Shown one piece after another: positions 1 to 6,747 of a DNA stretch of 9,358 bases (the stretch's first letter is position 1; every line of letters starts with the position of its first letter). A program made the position numbers and the translations under genes. The notes under the pieces were generated by a model. That model was given only the letters and a program-made list of their open reading frames with translations, did not search any database and had not been told where the DNA came from. The DNA is from Bacillaceae bacterium. Lineage in GTDB: Bacteria > Bacillota > Bacilli > Bacillales > Amphibacillaceae. The stretch covers positions 1 to 9,358 of the forward strand of contig JASLIE010000098.1 of assembly GCA_030152985.1 (NCBI GenBank), in the 5' to 3' direction.

Positions 1-858
1 AAACCCTCTTAAGTAATAAGACTCAGGCGTTTTCATGATGACTTCTAGATCTTCTTCATTTGTTAAATTCAAACCATCTAACTGAGTAAAATCATGTGTA
101 ATCCCATTTGCCTTTGATTTCTCATAACGAAGGTGGTTGGCTTGATAGGTCAGAAATCGCTCTATTTTCATTGCAAAAGTAGGTTTATCATATGTTTTAG
201 GATTAAATACTAAACTACTGACACCAATAACCGTTAAGCTAATTAATCTCAAGATTAAAGCGACAATAAAGGGGATTTTCCCCCGACTTTCTTTTGTTTG
301 AACTTGATAAGTAAGTAAAACAAAAAAGGCTAAAATAAGCGGAAATAAAACCCACATTGACTCACTATAAATAGATTGAAGAATAATTAATAAAACAAGT
401 AAGCCGATTAAATAATAGGACTTAAAACGATCGATTAAATAATCAATTAAGGCGATAAGTAAGCTGAAAATCAGACTTGAAAACAAGACAACTCCTAGGG
501 TCTCGGAAGTCTCTGTGACTTCATAGACCGGTAAAAAAAGATTACTTTTCATTCCGATCAGCTCAGCTAGTTTATTCATAAATATAAAAAAACCTGTCAC
601 GATTGCTTGATTGAATATAAATAGAGATAAAACACCCAGTCCAACCAGTGTATAGATGACTTTTTCACTTTTTTTAATGATGAGATAAAGTAAAGCTACA
701 CCAAGCATAACAAAATAGCTAGGCTGTCTTGTGGCCACTAATTCAAGACTTGTCAGCGCAATTGTTAAATAAATAAGTAGGACTAATAATTTATTCAACC
801 AATAAGCACCTTTTTGATGCTTTTCTGAAGTTGCTTGATGTTTTATTCTAATCTCCAT
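1..858 (-). CDS. TgpA-like transglutaminase-family membrane protein (DUF3488 type), N-terminal part only
   Basis: An open frame of 286 codons from the ATG at 858 runs off the left edge with no stop. The translation starts MEIRIKHQATSEK and contains about seven hydrophobic helices (about 22-40, 47-62, 66-92, 122-142, 147-163, 168-184, 195-217), then turns to an extracellular-type segment with DGLNLTNEEDLEVIM (261-275) and TPESYYLRGF (277-286). That last segment matches the start of the outer domain in bacterial TgpA/DUF3488 transglutaminase-like proteins, where the 'YLRG' strand precedes the papain-like transglutaminase domain. The catalytic Cys-His-Asp region is beyond the window and cannot be judged. 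This protein is the standard third member of the MoxR-DUF58 trio, which supports the call. An AGGAG lies 11 bases before the start, a longish spacing. The other near ATG, at 867, closes after six codons. Confidence 0.88.
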   Translation of the reverse strand, partial: MEIRIKHQATSEKHQKGAYWLNKLLVLLIYLTIALTSLELVATRQPSYFVMLGVALLYLIIKKSEKVIYTLVGLGVLSLFIFNQAIVTGFFIFMNKLAELIGMKSNLFLPVYEVTETSETLGVVLFSSLIFSLLIALIDYLIDRFKSYYLIGLLVLLIILQSIYSESMWVLFPLILAFFVLLTYQVQTKESRGKIPFIVALILRLISLTVIGVSSLVFNPKTYDKPTFAMKIERFLTYQANHLRYEKSKANGITHDFTQLDGLNLTNEEDLEVIMKTPESYYLRGF

Positions 859-877
859 TGTGTCTCATTCTCCTAGC

Positions 878-2026
878 TTATAAAATAAGATGACTTAATG
901 ACTCAGCTTTTCTTTCAGGTCTCACATAGTGAACATTGATTCGATCATCTTTTCTTTCTTTTGTTTGAATAATTGTTTTTAACTCTGCTTGATCTAGCTC
1001 TGTCATTAGATCCTCTTGCCTATCAGTAACCAGTTGAATAATATGTGAATAAGATTCATTCACATAGATAAATCGCTCAAGCACACTTTGTTCTGCTTGA
1101 ACTGGTCTAACTGATAAAATTTGACGTAATAATGAGGTGAGGTGTTCTTCTGAAAACACTTCTTCAATATGAAGGTAATCTGTTTCTTGATCAAGCCAAG
1201 CAATAGAATGCGCATAATCAATATCAAGTAAACCCTTTGAGATAGATACAAAACTATCGACTAAAGCATCAATAGCTGCAGGGTCTTGTTTTTTTTCTTG
1301 GCTCGTGAGATCAAGAATAATTAAAAATGTATAGTTTACCGCTTCACTTAACTCTTTAACGATTAACTCATCAAATTTACTCGTTAATTTCCAATGAATA
1401 TTTTTCAAACTATCGTCTACCGTATATTCTTTAATTCCAAAGATTTCAAGCCCGTCTCTTCCTTTACGATTGGCTTCATGCTGATGATTATCTGAAAAAC
1501 CAACACGCGACTCGGCTAAATCAATTGAAACAGGGAATTGCTCTGGTAAAATATAAAGCTTTGACTTTTCTTCTAACTCTTTTACTTGACGCATGAAAAT
1601 ACCTAAAAAGTCAAAATACTTCACCTCTTTAAGTTTAACTTCAACCGCCCCAGCATATTCGCTTAGTAAATCAAGCTTCAGTGTTTCTTTTGACTTACTT
1701 GAGATCTGAAGAGCACTCTTCAACTCCTCTTTTGTTTCAGTTAAACTGTTTTTAAAAACGAAATGAAGCTGGACACGCGCAACAGGAAACCAACTCTCAT
1801 TTCTTACTTTAACTAAGATTCCGCCTGCTTCACCTTTATGTACGGTTCCTTCTGAACTTAAGTCAAAACTTAATTTATTGGATAAAAAACGTAAATTTAA
1901 AAATAAAACTAAGCCTAAGACAAGGGTAAACAGTATCAGTATCAAACCGAGTAGATGGTCAGTAAAGATAAAATAAATAAACACAAAAACAAGCCAAAAG
2001 CTTGAGATTATTCTAGAACTTAACAT
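878..2026 (-). CDS. DUF58 family protein, N-terminally membrane-anchored
   Basis: 382 residues. Two N-terminal membrane helices (about 8-22 and 26-45) form a hairpin, followed by a beta-rich region (about 50-165) and the DUF58 core. The core signature spans about residues 189-226: GRDGLEIFGIKEYTVDDSLK, then NIHWKLTSKFDELIVKEL. After it comes a von Willebrand A-like strand FLIILDLTS (about 234-242), whose D-x-T-S partly resembles a metal-binding MIDAS start. DUF58 proteins are nearly always found next to MoxR ATPases and transglutaminase-like membrane proteins, exactly as here, and are regarded as their functional partners. The molecular role is unknown. A GTG at 2032 would give a slightly longer form, but only one base separates it from AAGGAG, whereas the ATG at 2026 sits seven bases away, so I use 2026. 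The stop at 880-878 is 19 bases before the next gene. Confidence 0.92.
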   Translation of the reverse strand: MLSSRIISSFWLVFVFIYFIFTDHLLGLILILFTLVLGLVLFLNLRFLSNKLSFDLSSEGTVHKGEAGGILVKVRNESWFPVARVQLHFVFKNSLTETKEELKSALQISSKSKETLKLDLLSEYAGAVEVKLKEVKYFDFLGIFMRQVKELEEKSKLYILPEQFPVSIDLAESRVGFSDNHQHEANRKGRDGLEIFGIKEYTVDDSLKNIHWKLTSKFDELIVKELSEAVNYTFLIILDLTSQEKKQDPAAIDALVDSFVSISKGLLDIDYAHSIAWLDQETDYLHIEEVFSEEHLTSLLRQILSVRPVQAEQSVLERFIYVNESYSHIIQLVTDRQEDLMTELDQAELKTIIQTKERKDDRINVHYVRPERKAESLSHLIL

Positions 2027-2033
2027 AAACACA

Positions 2034-2039
2034 CTCCTT
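2034..2039 (-). promoter_or_regulatory. Ribosome binding site fixing the DUF58 start at 2026
   Basis: AAGGAG overlaps the MoxR stop codon (TAAGGAG) and lies seven bases before the ATG at 2026. It is only one base from the alternative GTG at 2032, too close for initiation there. Confidence 0.75.
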
Positions 2040-2985
2040 ACTTAACTGAGACATCTTTAATTTCAGGCACTTTGATTTCTTTCATAATCTCTTCAAGTAA
2101 CTCATGAGAACTGTCGTAGGTTACTTTTGACTTTTGATCGAGCACTATACGATGATTACATGCTTCAACATAGAGTTCAATCACATCTTCAGAAATGACG
2201 TAAGATCGATTAGCTAAGTAGGCATGTGCCTTTGCAATTCGACTTAAGGCAAGTGCTCCTCTTGGACTGACACCTTGAACAATCAAAGGATGGATCCGTG
2301 TAGCCATCGTTAATTCTGTGATATACTTTAAAATTTCATCCGAAACATGAATGGCTTGGACTTCTTCTTGCATTTTAATAAGCTCTTCACGTGTCATGAC
2401 ACTCGAAACCTCATCAAGTGGTTGACTTGTTTGACGTTCTCTTAAAATCTCGACTTGTGAGTCGAAGTCAGGATAACCAATACTTGTTTTAATCATAAAC
2501 CGATCCAATTGAGATTGGGGTAGAACTTGTGTACCATATGAACCAATTGGGTTCTGTGTTGCAATCACATTAAATGGTGTAGGTAAGGGATAAGTTTGTC
2601 CATCTACAGTGACATTTTTCTCTTCCATAATTTCAAGTAAAGCTGCCTGTGTTCGGCTTGTTGTTCGGTTAATTTCATCTGCTAGAAGAAGGTTTGTCAT
2701 CACTGCCCCTTCTTTAAAGACAAATTCACCCTTGTCTTTATCATACATCGTAAAGCCTGAAACATCTGATGCAACCACATCTGGTGTAAACTGAATTCGA
2801 TTAAAGTCAAGACCTAATACCTTACTGAATGCTAAAGCAATCGTTGTTTTACCCACTCCTGGAATATCCTCAAGCAAGATATGTCCACCTGCTAAAATCG
2901 TCATAAATATACGTTCAATCACTTCATCTTTACCAATTATTACCTTCTTTACCTCATTAATAACTTGTTCTTTTTTAGCTTGCAT
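2038..2985 (-). CDS. MoxR-family AAA+ ATPase
   Basis: 315 residues from the chosen start. Motifs, numbered from that start, are Walker A GVGKTT (43-48), Walker B LLLADEINR (99-107, with D103 and E104), sensor 1 in ATQNP (142-146) followed by GSYGT, the arginine-finger region LDRF (160-163), and GVSPRGAL of sensor 2 in the C-terminal lid. This is the canonical MoxR architecture at about the usual length. MoxR ATPases are thought to act as chaperones in maturing or activating protein complexes, commonly with DUF58 and von Willebrand-like partners, but the client is usually unknown. Start choice: an in-frame ATG at 3000 directly abuts the S-component stop but has no SD. The ATG at 2985 has GGAGG eight bases upstream, lying within the would-be first codons, so I choose 2985 (the longer form adds MEVKR). 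The next gene encodes its usual partner, DUF58. Expressed with an ECF importer, it may service the surface capture proteins, which is inference. Confidence 0.93.
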   Translation of the reverse strand: MQAKKEQVINEVKKVIIGKDEVIERIFMTILAGGHILLEDIPGVGKTTIALAFSKVLGLDFNRIQFTPDVVASDVSGFTMYDKDKGEFVFKEGAVMTNLLLADEINRTTSRTQAALLEIMEEKNVTVDGQTYPLPTPFNVIATQNPIGSYGTQVLPQSQLDRFMIKTSIGYPDFDSQVEILRERQTSQPLDEVSSVMTREELIKMQEEVQAIHVSDEILKYITELTMATRIHPLIVQGVSPRGALALSRIAKAHAYLANRSYVISEDVIELYVEACNHRIVLDQKSKVTYDSSHELLEEIMKEIKVPEIKDVSVK

Positions 2986-2992
2986 CCGCTTT

Positions 2993-2998
2993 ACCTCC
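2993..2998 (-). promoter_or_regulatory. Ribosome binding site fixing the MoxR start at 2985
   Basis: The minus strand reads TAA-ATGGAGGTAAAGCGG-ATG across the junction with the S-component gene. GGAGGT is eight bases before the second ATG when measured from GGAGG. The first ATG (3000) overlaps this SD and has no SD of its own. Confidence 0.75.
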
Positions 2999-3000
2999 AT

Positions 3001-3681
3001 TTACAATCCGTATTTTGTTTTTATTCGTTCTAGTTTTTCACCGATTGGTTTCATTAAAAGTAATAAAAAAATCACATTAGAAATAGCATATGTAATCATA
3101 AAAGGTGTAGCAAGTGAGATTGCCGCTAAATAACGCTTCAAATTAAATACACCATCTAAAGAAATAACAGTCCATACATCCATCATTAAAGAATAAATAA
3201 TCCCAGCAAACACACCATATAAAACGAGCATAATTTTATTATCTTTAAGTTGAGCCCGCATCCAGGGTAATCCCGCTATAAAACCAATCATTCCCCAAGA
3301 CATCATTTGAAAAGGAGTCCAAGGTCCTTGCCCAAAATAAATATTTGATATGATCGCTGAAAGTGCCCCAACTAAAAAACCTGCCTCAGCCCCGAAAAAA
3401 ACTGCAGCAATAATAACGACAGCAGTCACAGGTTTAAAGGCTGGAATGGCCGCAAATAAAAAACGACCAACAACTGATAAAGCAACAAGAACAGCAATCA
3501 CAACAATGTAACGTGTACTTGACTCCTTCCTTTCAAAGGAGATGAAAAAAGGAATCAAAGAAAGAATCACCAGAATAAAGGAGATAAATACATAACTCCG
3601 GTCAGCAAAAAGCGTTACACCTAAATAGACTGTTAAAGGAACAAACAAAAGTAAAATTAAATAACTAAGTTTTCCCTTCAT
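3001..3681 (-). CDS. ECF transporter S component (substrate-binding membrane protein), substrate unproven, possibly a corrinoid
   Basis: 226 residues, almost entirely hydrophobic, with about eight predicted membrane helices. The S-component core seems to begin near residue 56. Its first helix carries the AxxxA motif (A63-VLV-A67) that S components use to dock on EcfT, and it is followed by GRFLFAAIPAFKP (72-84), the helix around FFGAEAGFLVGALSAIISN (95-113), the loop-helix FGQGPWTPFQMMSWGMIGF (116-134), and later helices at 150-170 and 186-210. Core size (about 170 residues) fits the family. Residues 6-48 add an extra N-terminal helical hairpin. S components bind substrate with high affinity on the outer face. 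This one is encoded with transcobalamin-like proteins, which makes cobalamin or a related corrinoid the best guess. I see no residue that proves it, and another vitamin or metal chelate is possible. The start overlaps the ATPase stop (ATGA) and has a modest GAGG seven bases upstream, so coupling is likely. Confidence 0.85.
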   Translation of the reverse strand: MKGKLSYLILLLFVPLTVYLGVTLFADRSYVFISFILVILSLIPFFISFERKESSTRYIVVIAVLVALSVVGRFLFAAIPAFKPVTAVVIIAAVFFGAEAGFLVGALSAIISNIYFGQGPWTPFQMMSWGMIGFIAGLPWMRAQLKDNKIMLVLYGVFAGIIYSLMMDVWTVISLDGVFNLKRYLAAISLATPFMITYAISNVIFLLLLMKPIGEKLERIKTKYGL

Positions 3682-5330
3682 TTTTCGGCCTCACATAAGG
3701 AGATAATTTGTTCACGCGTAATCGCCTGCTTAAATAAATGACGTGACATGCGACTTGCTTGGGTCGTATAAAAATTATTCTCACTGAAAAACAGATGAGG
3801 CCGTGTGAGTGAGAGCAAGGATTTATTAAAGAATAAGCCAACCCGATCAGACGTACGCGCAGCAAATTCAACATCATGTGTCACAATAATAAGTGTTAAA
3901 CCCTGTGCTTTTAAATCTTGAATAATTTGAAGTAAACTTTCTTTAGCAAAAGCGTCAATGCCTTTTGTTGGTTCATCCAAAAGTAAAATCTTTGGTTCAA
4001 GTAGTAGAACCTTAGCTAAGGCTGCTTTTTGTTGCTCACCCCCACTCAAGTCGTAAGGATGTTGTTCTAATAAATCTTCAAGCTTTAAAATTTTTGCTAG
4101 GTAGTTAATTTTTGACTGCATTTTTTCTTCCGAATAAGCTAAAACTTTAGCCATTTCTTCATAATCTTCACGCAAGGTTTTTTGAATAAAGACAGTCTGT
4201 GGATCTTGTGGTAAAACTGCTAGATTATGTTTGAACAATTCATTAGCTTTATACTTATTAATTTTCTTTCCCCTAATTAAGACCTTTCCGCGATAAGGTT
4301 TGGCTTGATTAGATAAGACATTCAGTAAAGTCGTCTTGCCAGACCCATTCCCTCCTAGAATGCAAAGAACTTCATTTTCATGAACACTAAAATTTACTCC
4401 CTCAAGAATATCTTCTGACTTCTTCTCATATCTAAAGTAAACATCTTTTAATTCAATCACTTTAGCTTCATTTAAGGCTTCATAAGTATGTGAATAGACC
4501 ATACTTTGATAATTTTCCGTTAAAAAATCACGCCCCTCCTTAACTGAGAGTGGCGTTTTCCCTTCATAACCTAAAGTTAAAAAAACACTTGTAGCTGTCG
4601 GTAAAGCGGGAACTAAAGGATGTTCTTTGGTTAATTTATTTGCAAGTTTATCTGGAGCTGAATCGACGATTAGTCTTCCTTTTTCAAGTAAAATAACTCG
4701 ATCAGCTAAGGGAAGCACGTTTTCAAGCCGATGCTCGACAATGATGATGGTTAAGCCAAGCTCTTCATTTAACATCTTGAGTGTGTTAATAAAGTGCCTT
4801 GCTGCAATTGGATCTAACTGTGAAGTCGGCTCATCTAAAATTAATAATTCAGGTTGCATCACCATAATTGAGGCGAGGTTAATTAACTGTTTTTGTCCAC
4901 CTGATAAATTTGCTGTACTTGCCTCAAATAAGTGATGAATACCAAAGAAATTTGCAATTTCACCAACACGACGACGAATTGTATCTTGTGTTTCACCTAG
5001 GTTTTCTAAACCAAAAGCAAGCTCATGCCAAACCTTATCTGTTACGATTTGCGCTTCGGGATTTTGCATGACGTAAGCTATTTTTTTAGCTGCTTTTTTA
5101 TCTGTTAAATCACTCAACTTTTCACCTTCAAAATAAATTTCACCTGAAACTTGACCATGTGGCCTTAACTCGCGCTTAATCATTTTTAATAAACTTGTCT
5201 TACCTGAACCCGATTCACCAAATAAAACAAGAAATTCACCTTGATTTACGCTCAAATTAATATGTGACAAAACAGGTTCATGCTGTTCGGGATAGGTAAA
5301 TGTTAAATCTTCGATACGTAATAACGCCAT
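3678..5330 (-). CDS. ecfA: Fused double ATP-binding subunit of ECF transporter (EcfA-EcfA')
   Basis: 550 residues made of two complete ABC ATPase domains. The first has Walker A GESGSGKTS (38-46), Q-loop Q89 in MQNPEAQ, signature LSGGQKQ (142-148), Walker B LLILDEP (D166, E167) and switch histidine H200. The second has Walker A GGNGSGKTT (326-334), Q-loop Q375 in LPQDPQ, signature LSGGEQQ (428-434), Walker B ILLLDEP (D452, E453) and H485. Both nucleotide sites look intact. Many Bacillota encode two separate ATPases, ecfA1 and ecfA2. Here the pair is a single polypeptide, as often seen in dedicated ECF operons, giving fixed 1:1 pairing. A linker of about 60 residues (roughly 230-288) joins the halves. 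The gene begins inside the end of ecfT and ends in an ATGA overlap with the S-component gene, so the three subunits are probably translationally coupled. The protein acts on the cytoplasmic face and powers the importer. Confidence 0.95.
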   Translation of the reverse strand: MALLRIEDLTFTYPEQHEPVLSHINLSVNQGEFLVLFGESGSGKTSLLKMIKRELRPHGQVSGEIYFEGEKLSDLTDKKAAKKIAYVMQNPEAQIVTDKVWHELAFGLENLGETQDTIRRRVGEIANFFGIHHLFEASTANLSGGQKQLINLASIMVMQPELLILDEPTSQLDPIAARHFINTLKMLNEELGLTIIIVEHRLENVLPLADRVILLEKGRLIVDSAPDKLANKLTKEHPLVPALPTATSVFLTLGYEGKTPLSVKEGRDFLTENYQSMVYSHTYEALNEAKVIELKDVYFRYEKKSEDILEGVNFSVHENEVLCILGGNGSGKTTLLNVLSNQAKPYRGKVLIRGKKINKYKANELFKHNLAVLPQDPQTVFIQKTLREDYEEMAKVLAYSEEKMQSKINYLAKILKLEDLLEQHPYDLSGGEQQKAALAKVLLLEPKILLLDEPTKGIDAFAKESLLQIIQDLKAQGLTLIIVTHDVEFAARTSDRVGLFFNKSLLSLTRPHLFFSENNFYTTQASRMSRHLFKQAITREQIISLCEAEK

Positions 5331-6184
5331 TGTAAATTCTCCTTTACTTCGATGAGACTCGGTAAAATCATTAAGCTAAAGACGATGAAATAGTTAAATA
5401 GAGCAGCTAATGAAAAATCAAGTTCGCCCACTAAGGGGTAAAATGCAAACTTGAACTCCCCCTTCATACTCAGGAATAAAAGGTAAACAAAAAACAAGAC
5501 CATGATAGTTAAGATGCTAAAGTCTCGGCCTGTAAAACGAAAAAGAGCGAAGTTTGTTCGTCCCTTCAAACCATAACCCCGTGCTTTCATTGAATCAGCT
5601 TGAATGATTGAGTTCTCAAGTGACCAAGTGAGTAAACTGTTAAAGGTTCTAACACCGCTCATAATTCGATCAAAAATACTCTGACTCGTATAAAAACCAA
5701 GCGTTTTTTGAGCCTGATTTACTCGCTTCATTTGAAGTTTAAATTGCGGAATAAATCGAAGGGCCATCGAAATAATTAATGACAACTTCGGAATCGCCTT
5801 ACCAAAGAGGTAGATGAATTTATCCGAGGTCATTAAATAGGAATATGATTTACTCCAATAAATAATGGCCAGTAACATCATTCCAATAAAAAGTCCGTAA
5901 ATAAGCGCTTCTTTCGTAACCGGATTGTCATTTAGGAAAAATAAAATACTTTCACCCTTATGAACAAATAAAGGGTTTGTCACTGCAATAAGTAAAAAAA
6001 CAAGCAAATAAAAACCCAAGTCCCCCATAAATTGTTTATTTGAAACGAGTAAACTAAAAAAAATTAAACTCCCGATTAAAGACAAGATTAAAATGACTGG
6101 ATGCATCAAAAACATCGTCAAAGTCATAACAAATACATAGTATATAAATAAAACGAGTGGGTGCATTGATGCAAAACTCCTCAT
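5303..6184 (-). CDS. ecfT: ECF transporter transmembrane coupling subunit EcfT (CbiQ family)
   Basis: 293 residues of polytopic membrane protein, slightly longer than typical EcfT (about 265). Hydrophobic helices lie at about 10-30, 30-47, 55-70, 92-110, 223-239 and 260-280. The cytoplasmic coupling region between them carries LRFIPQ (142-147) and the long amphipathic helices that bind the ATPases. The C-terminal signature SMKARGYGLKGRT (198-210) contains the ARG coupling motif at 201-203. The other ARG-like position, after the RFIP helix, reads AQKTLG (158-163) and lacks the arginine (see findings). EcfT transmits ATP-driven movement from the EcfA pair to the S component, which topples in the membrane to release its substrate inside. 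The start has AAAGGAGG six bases upstream, overlapping the stop of the preceding gene. Its last 28 bases overlap the ATPase gene. A dedicated T-A-S set in one operon is the group I ECF layout. Confidence 0.93.
   Translation of the reverse strand: MRSFASMHPLVLFIYYVFVMTLTMFLMHPVILILSLIGSLIFFSLLVSNKQFMGDLGFYLLVFLLIAVTNPLFVHKGESILFFLNDNPVTKEALIYGLFIGMMLLAIIYWSKSYSYLMTSDKFIYLFGKAIPKLSLIISMALRFIPQFKLQMKRVNQAQKTLGFYTSQSIFDRIMSGVRTFNSLLTWSLENSIIQADSMKARGYGLKGRTNFALFRFTGRDFSILTIMVLFFVYLLFLSMKGEFKFAFYPLVGELDFSLAALFNYFIVFSLMILPSLIEVKENLQWRYYVSKI
5339..5345 (-). promoter_or_regulatory. Ribosome binding site for ecfA embedded in ecfT
   Basis: AAAGGAG lies eight bases before the ecfA ATG at 5330. It is read in the ecfT frame as part of the codons for V-K-E. 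The ecfT stop comes 28 bases into ecfA, so ecfA translation begins on mRNA still being read for ecfT. Confidence 0.75.
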
Positions 6185-6196
6185 TTTTATCCTCCT

Positions 6197-6733
6197 TTAT
6201 TGAAAGCCTTCAAGATCACGTCCTAAATCACAGGTATACATAAATTCAATTTCATCGCCATCTTCAAGTTGGTACTGGCTTACACCATAATCCGGAAACT
6301 CTTGATTTACAGCATACATCCAGCCACTTAAATGACCACAAGAGAACTCATATAAATGATTAATCCCTTGGATGTATGCTGATTTAAAAGCATTTTCATT
6401 TGCACCTTGAAATTCCATATGAATTTTTTCATGTTGAGTCGCACGCTTTAAAAGATCAAAAACTGTATCATTTGGCCGTAAAACATATTCTGTCTTTTCT
6501 AAAATAACGCCATCTTTAGGCAGATACTTTTCATCACGTAATTCTTCATTGAGTAACTCTATATTTTCTAAGGCAGCCTTAGCTTCTATCGAAATAAAAA
6601 CTGTTTCTGAATCCGGCGTGATGTCATCGATATGTGTCAAATAATATTCTTCAACAGATTGAATTTTAGTTCCTGAAATTAATAAGGCAAGGACGAGTGC
6701 TATAAAACCAAGAATTAGCAAATCTTTTCGCAT
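6197..6733 (-). CDS. Small membrane-anchored DUF4430 (transcobalamin C-terminal-like) protein
   Basis: 178 residues. An N-terminal hydrophobic helix (about 5-20) follows MRKD and has no lipobox cysteine, so it is an uncleaved anchor or a signal peptide rather than a lipoprotein signal. Residues about 43-178 form the folded part: a first strand (ETVFISIEAKAAL), a region ending PKDGVILEKTEYVLRPNDTV (72-91), the helix VFDLLKRA (91-98), SAYIQGINHLYEF (118-130), the hallmark SGWMYAVNQ (136-144), and LEDGDEIEFMYTCDLG (156-171). Two cysteines, C132 and C168, flank the hallmark and could form a disulfide. In animal transcobalamin and intrinsic factor the equivalent beta-domain closes over cobalamin bound to the alpha-barrel domain, and the barrel here is encoded by the gene directly upstream. 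The start is secure: TAAGGAGG overlaps the upstream stop and lies seven bases from the ATG. The protein probably works outside the cell as a capture or hand-over partner of the downstream ECF transporter. Confidence 0.87.
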   Translation of the reverse strand: MRKDLLILGFIALVLALLISGTKIQSVEEYYLTHIDDITPDSETVFISIEAKAALENIELLNEELRDEKYLPKDGVILEKTEYVLRPNDTVFDLLKRATQHEKIHMEFQGANENAFKSAYIQGINHLYEFSCGHLSGWMYAVNQEFPDYGVSQYQLEDGDEIEFMYTCDLGRDLEGFQ

Positions 6734-6740
6734 AGCGTGT

Positions 6741-6747
6741 CCTCCTT
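6741..6747 (-). promoter_or_regulatory. Strong ribosome binding site for the small DUF4430 gene
   Basis: AAGGAGG begins within the TAA stop of the barrel protein gene and is seven bases before the ATG at 6733. A near-identical arrangement (TAAAGGAGG at 6199-6191) precedes ecfT. Confidence 0.75.

Noticed and set aside
1060..1251. 63-codon minus-strand frame
   Set aside because: It overlaps the DUF58 gene in another frame, with no SD and no family resemblance.
2609..2794. 61-codon open frame on the plus strand
   Set aside because: It is antisense to the Walker B/sensor region of the MoxR gene and is low-complexity serine-rich, typical of a shadow frame.
3665..3877. 70-codon minus-strand frame across the ecfA/S-component junction
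   Set aside because: It lies in another frame of the ATPase C-terminus, which is well supported by its motifs and by the ATGA overlap with the S-component gene.
4627..4935. 102-codon open frame on the plus strand
   Set aside because: It lies wholly antisense inside the first ATPase domain of ecfA, its translation has no recognisable family features, and every supported gene here is on the minus strand.
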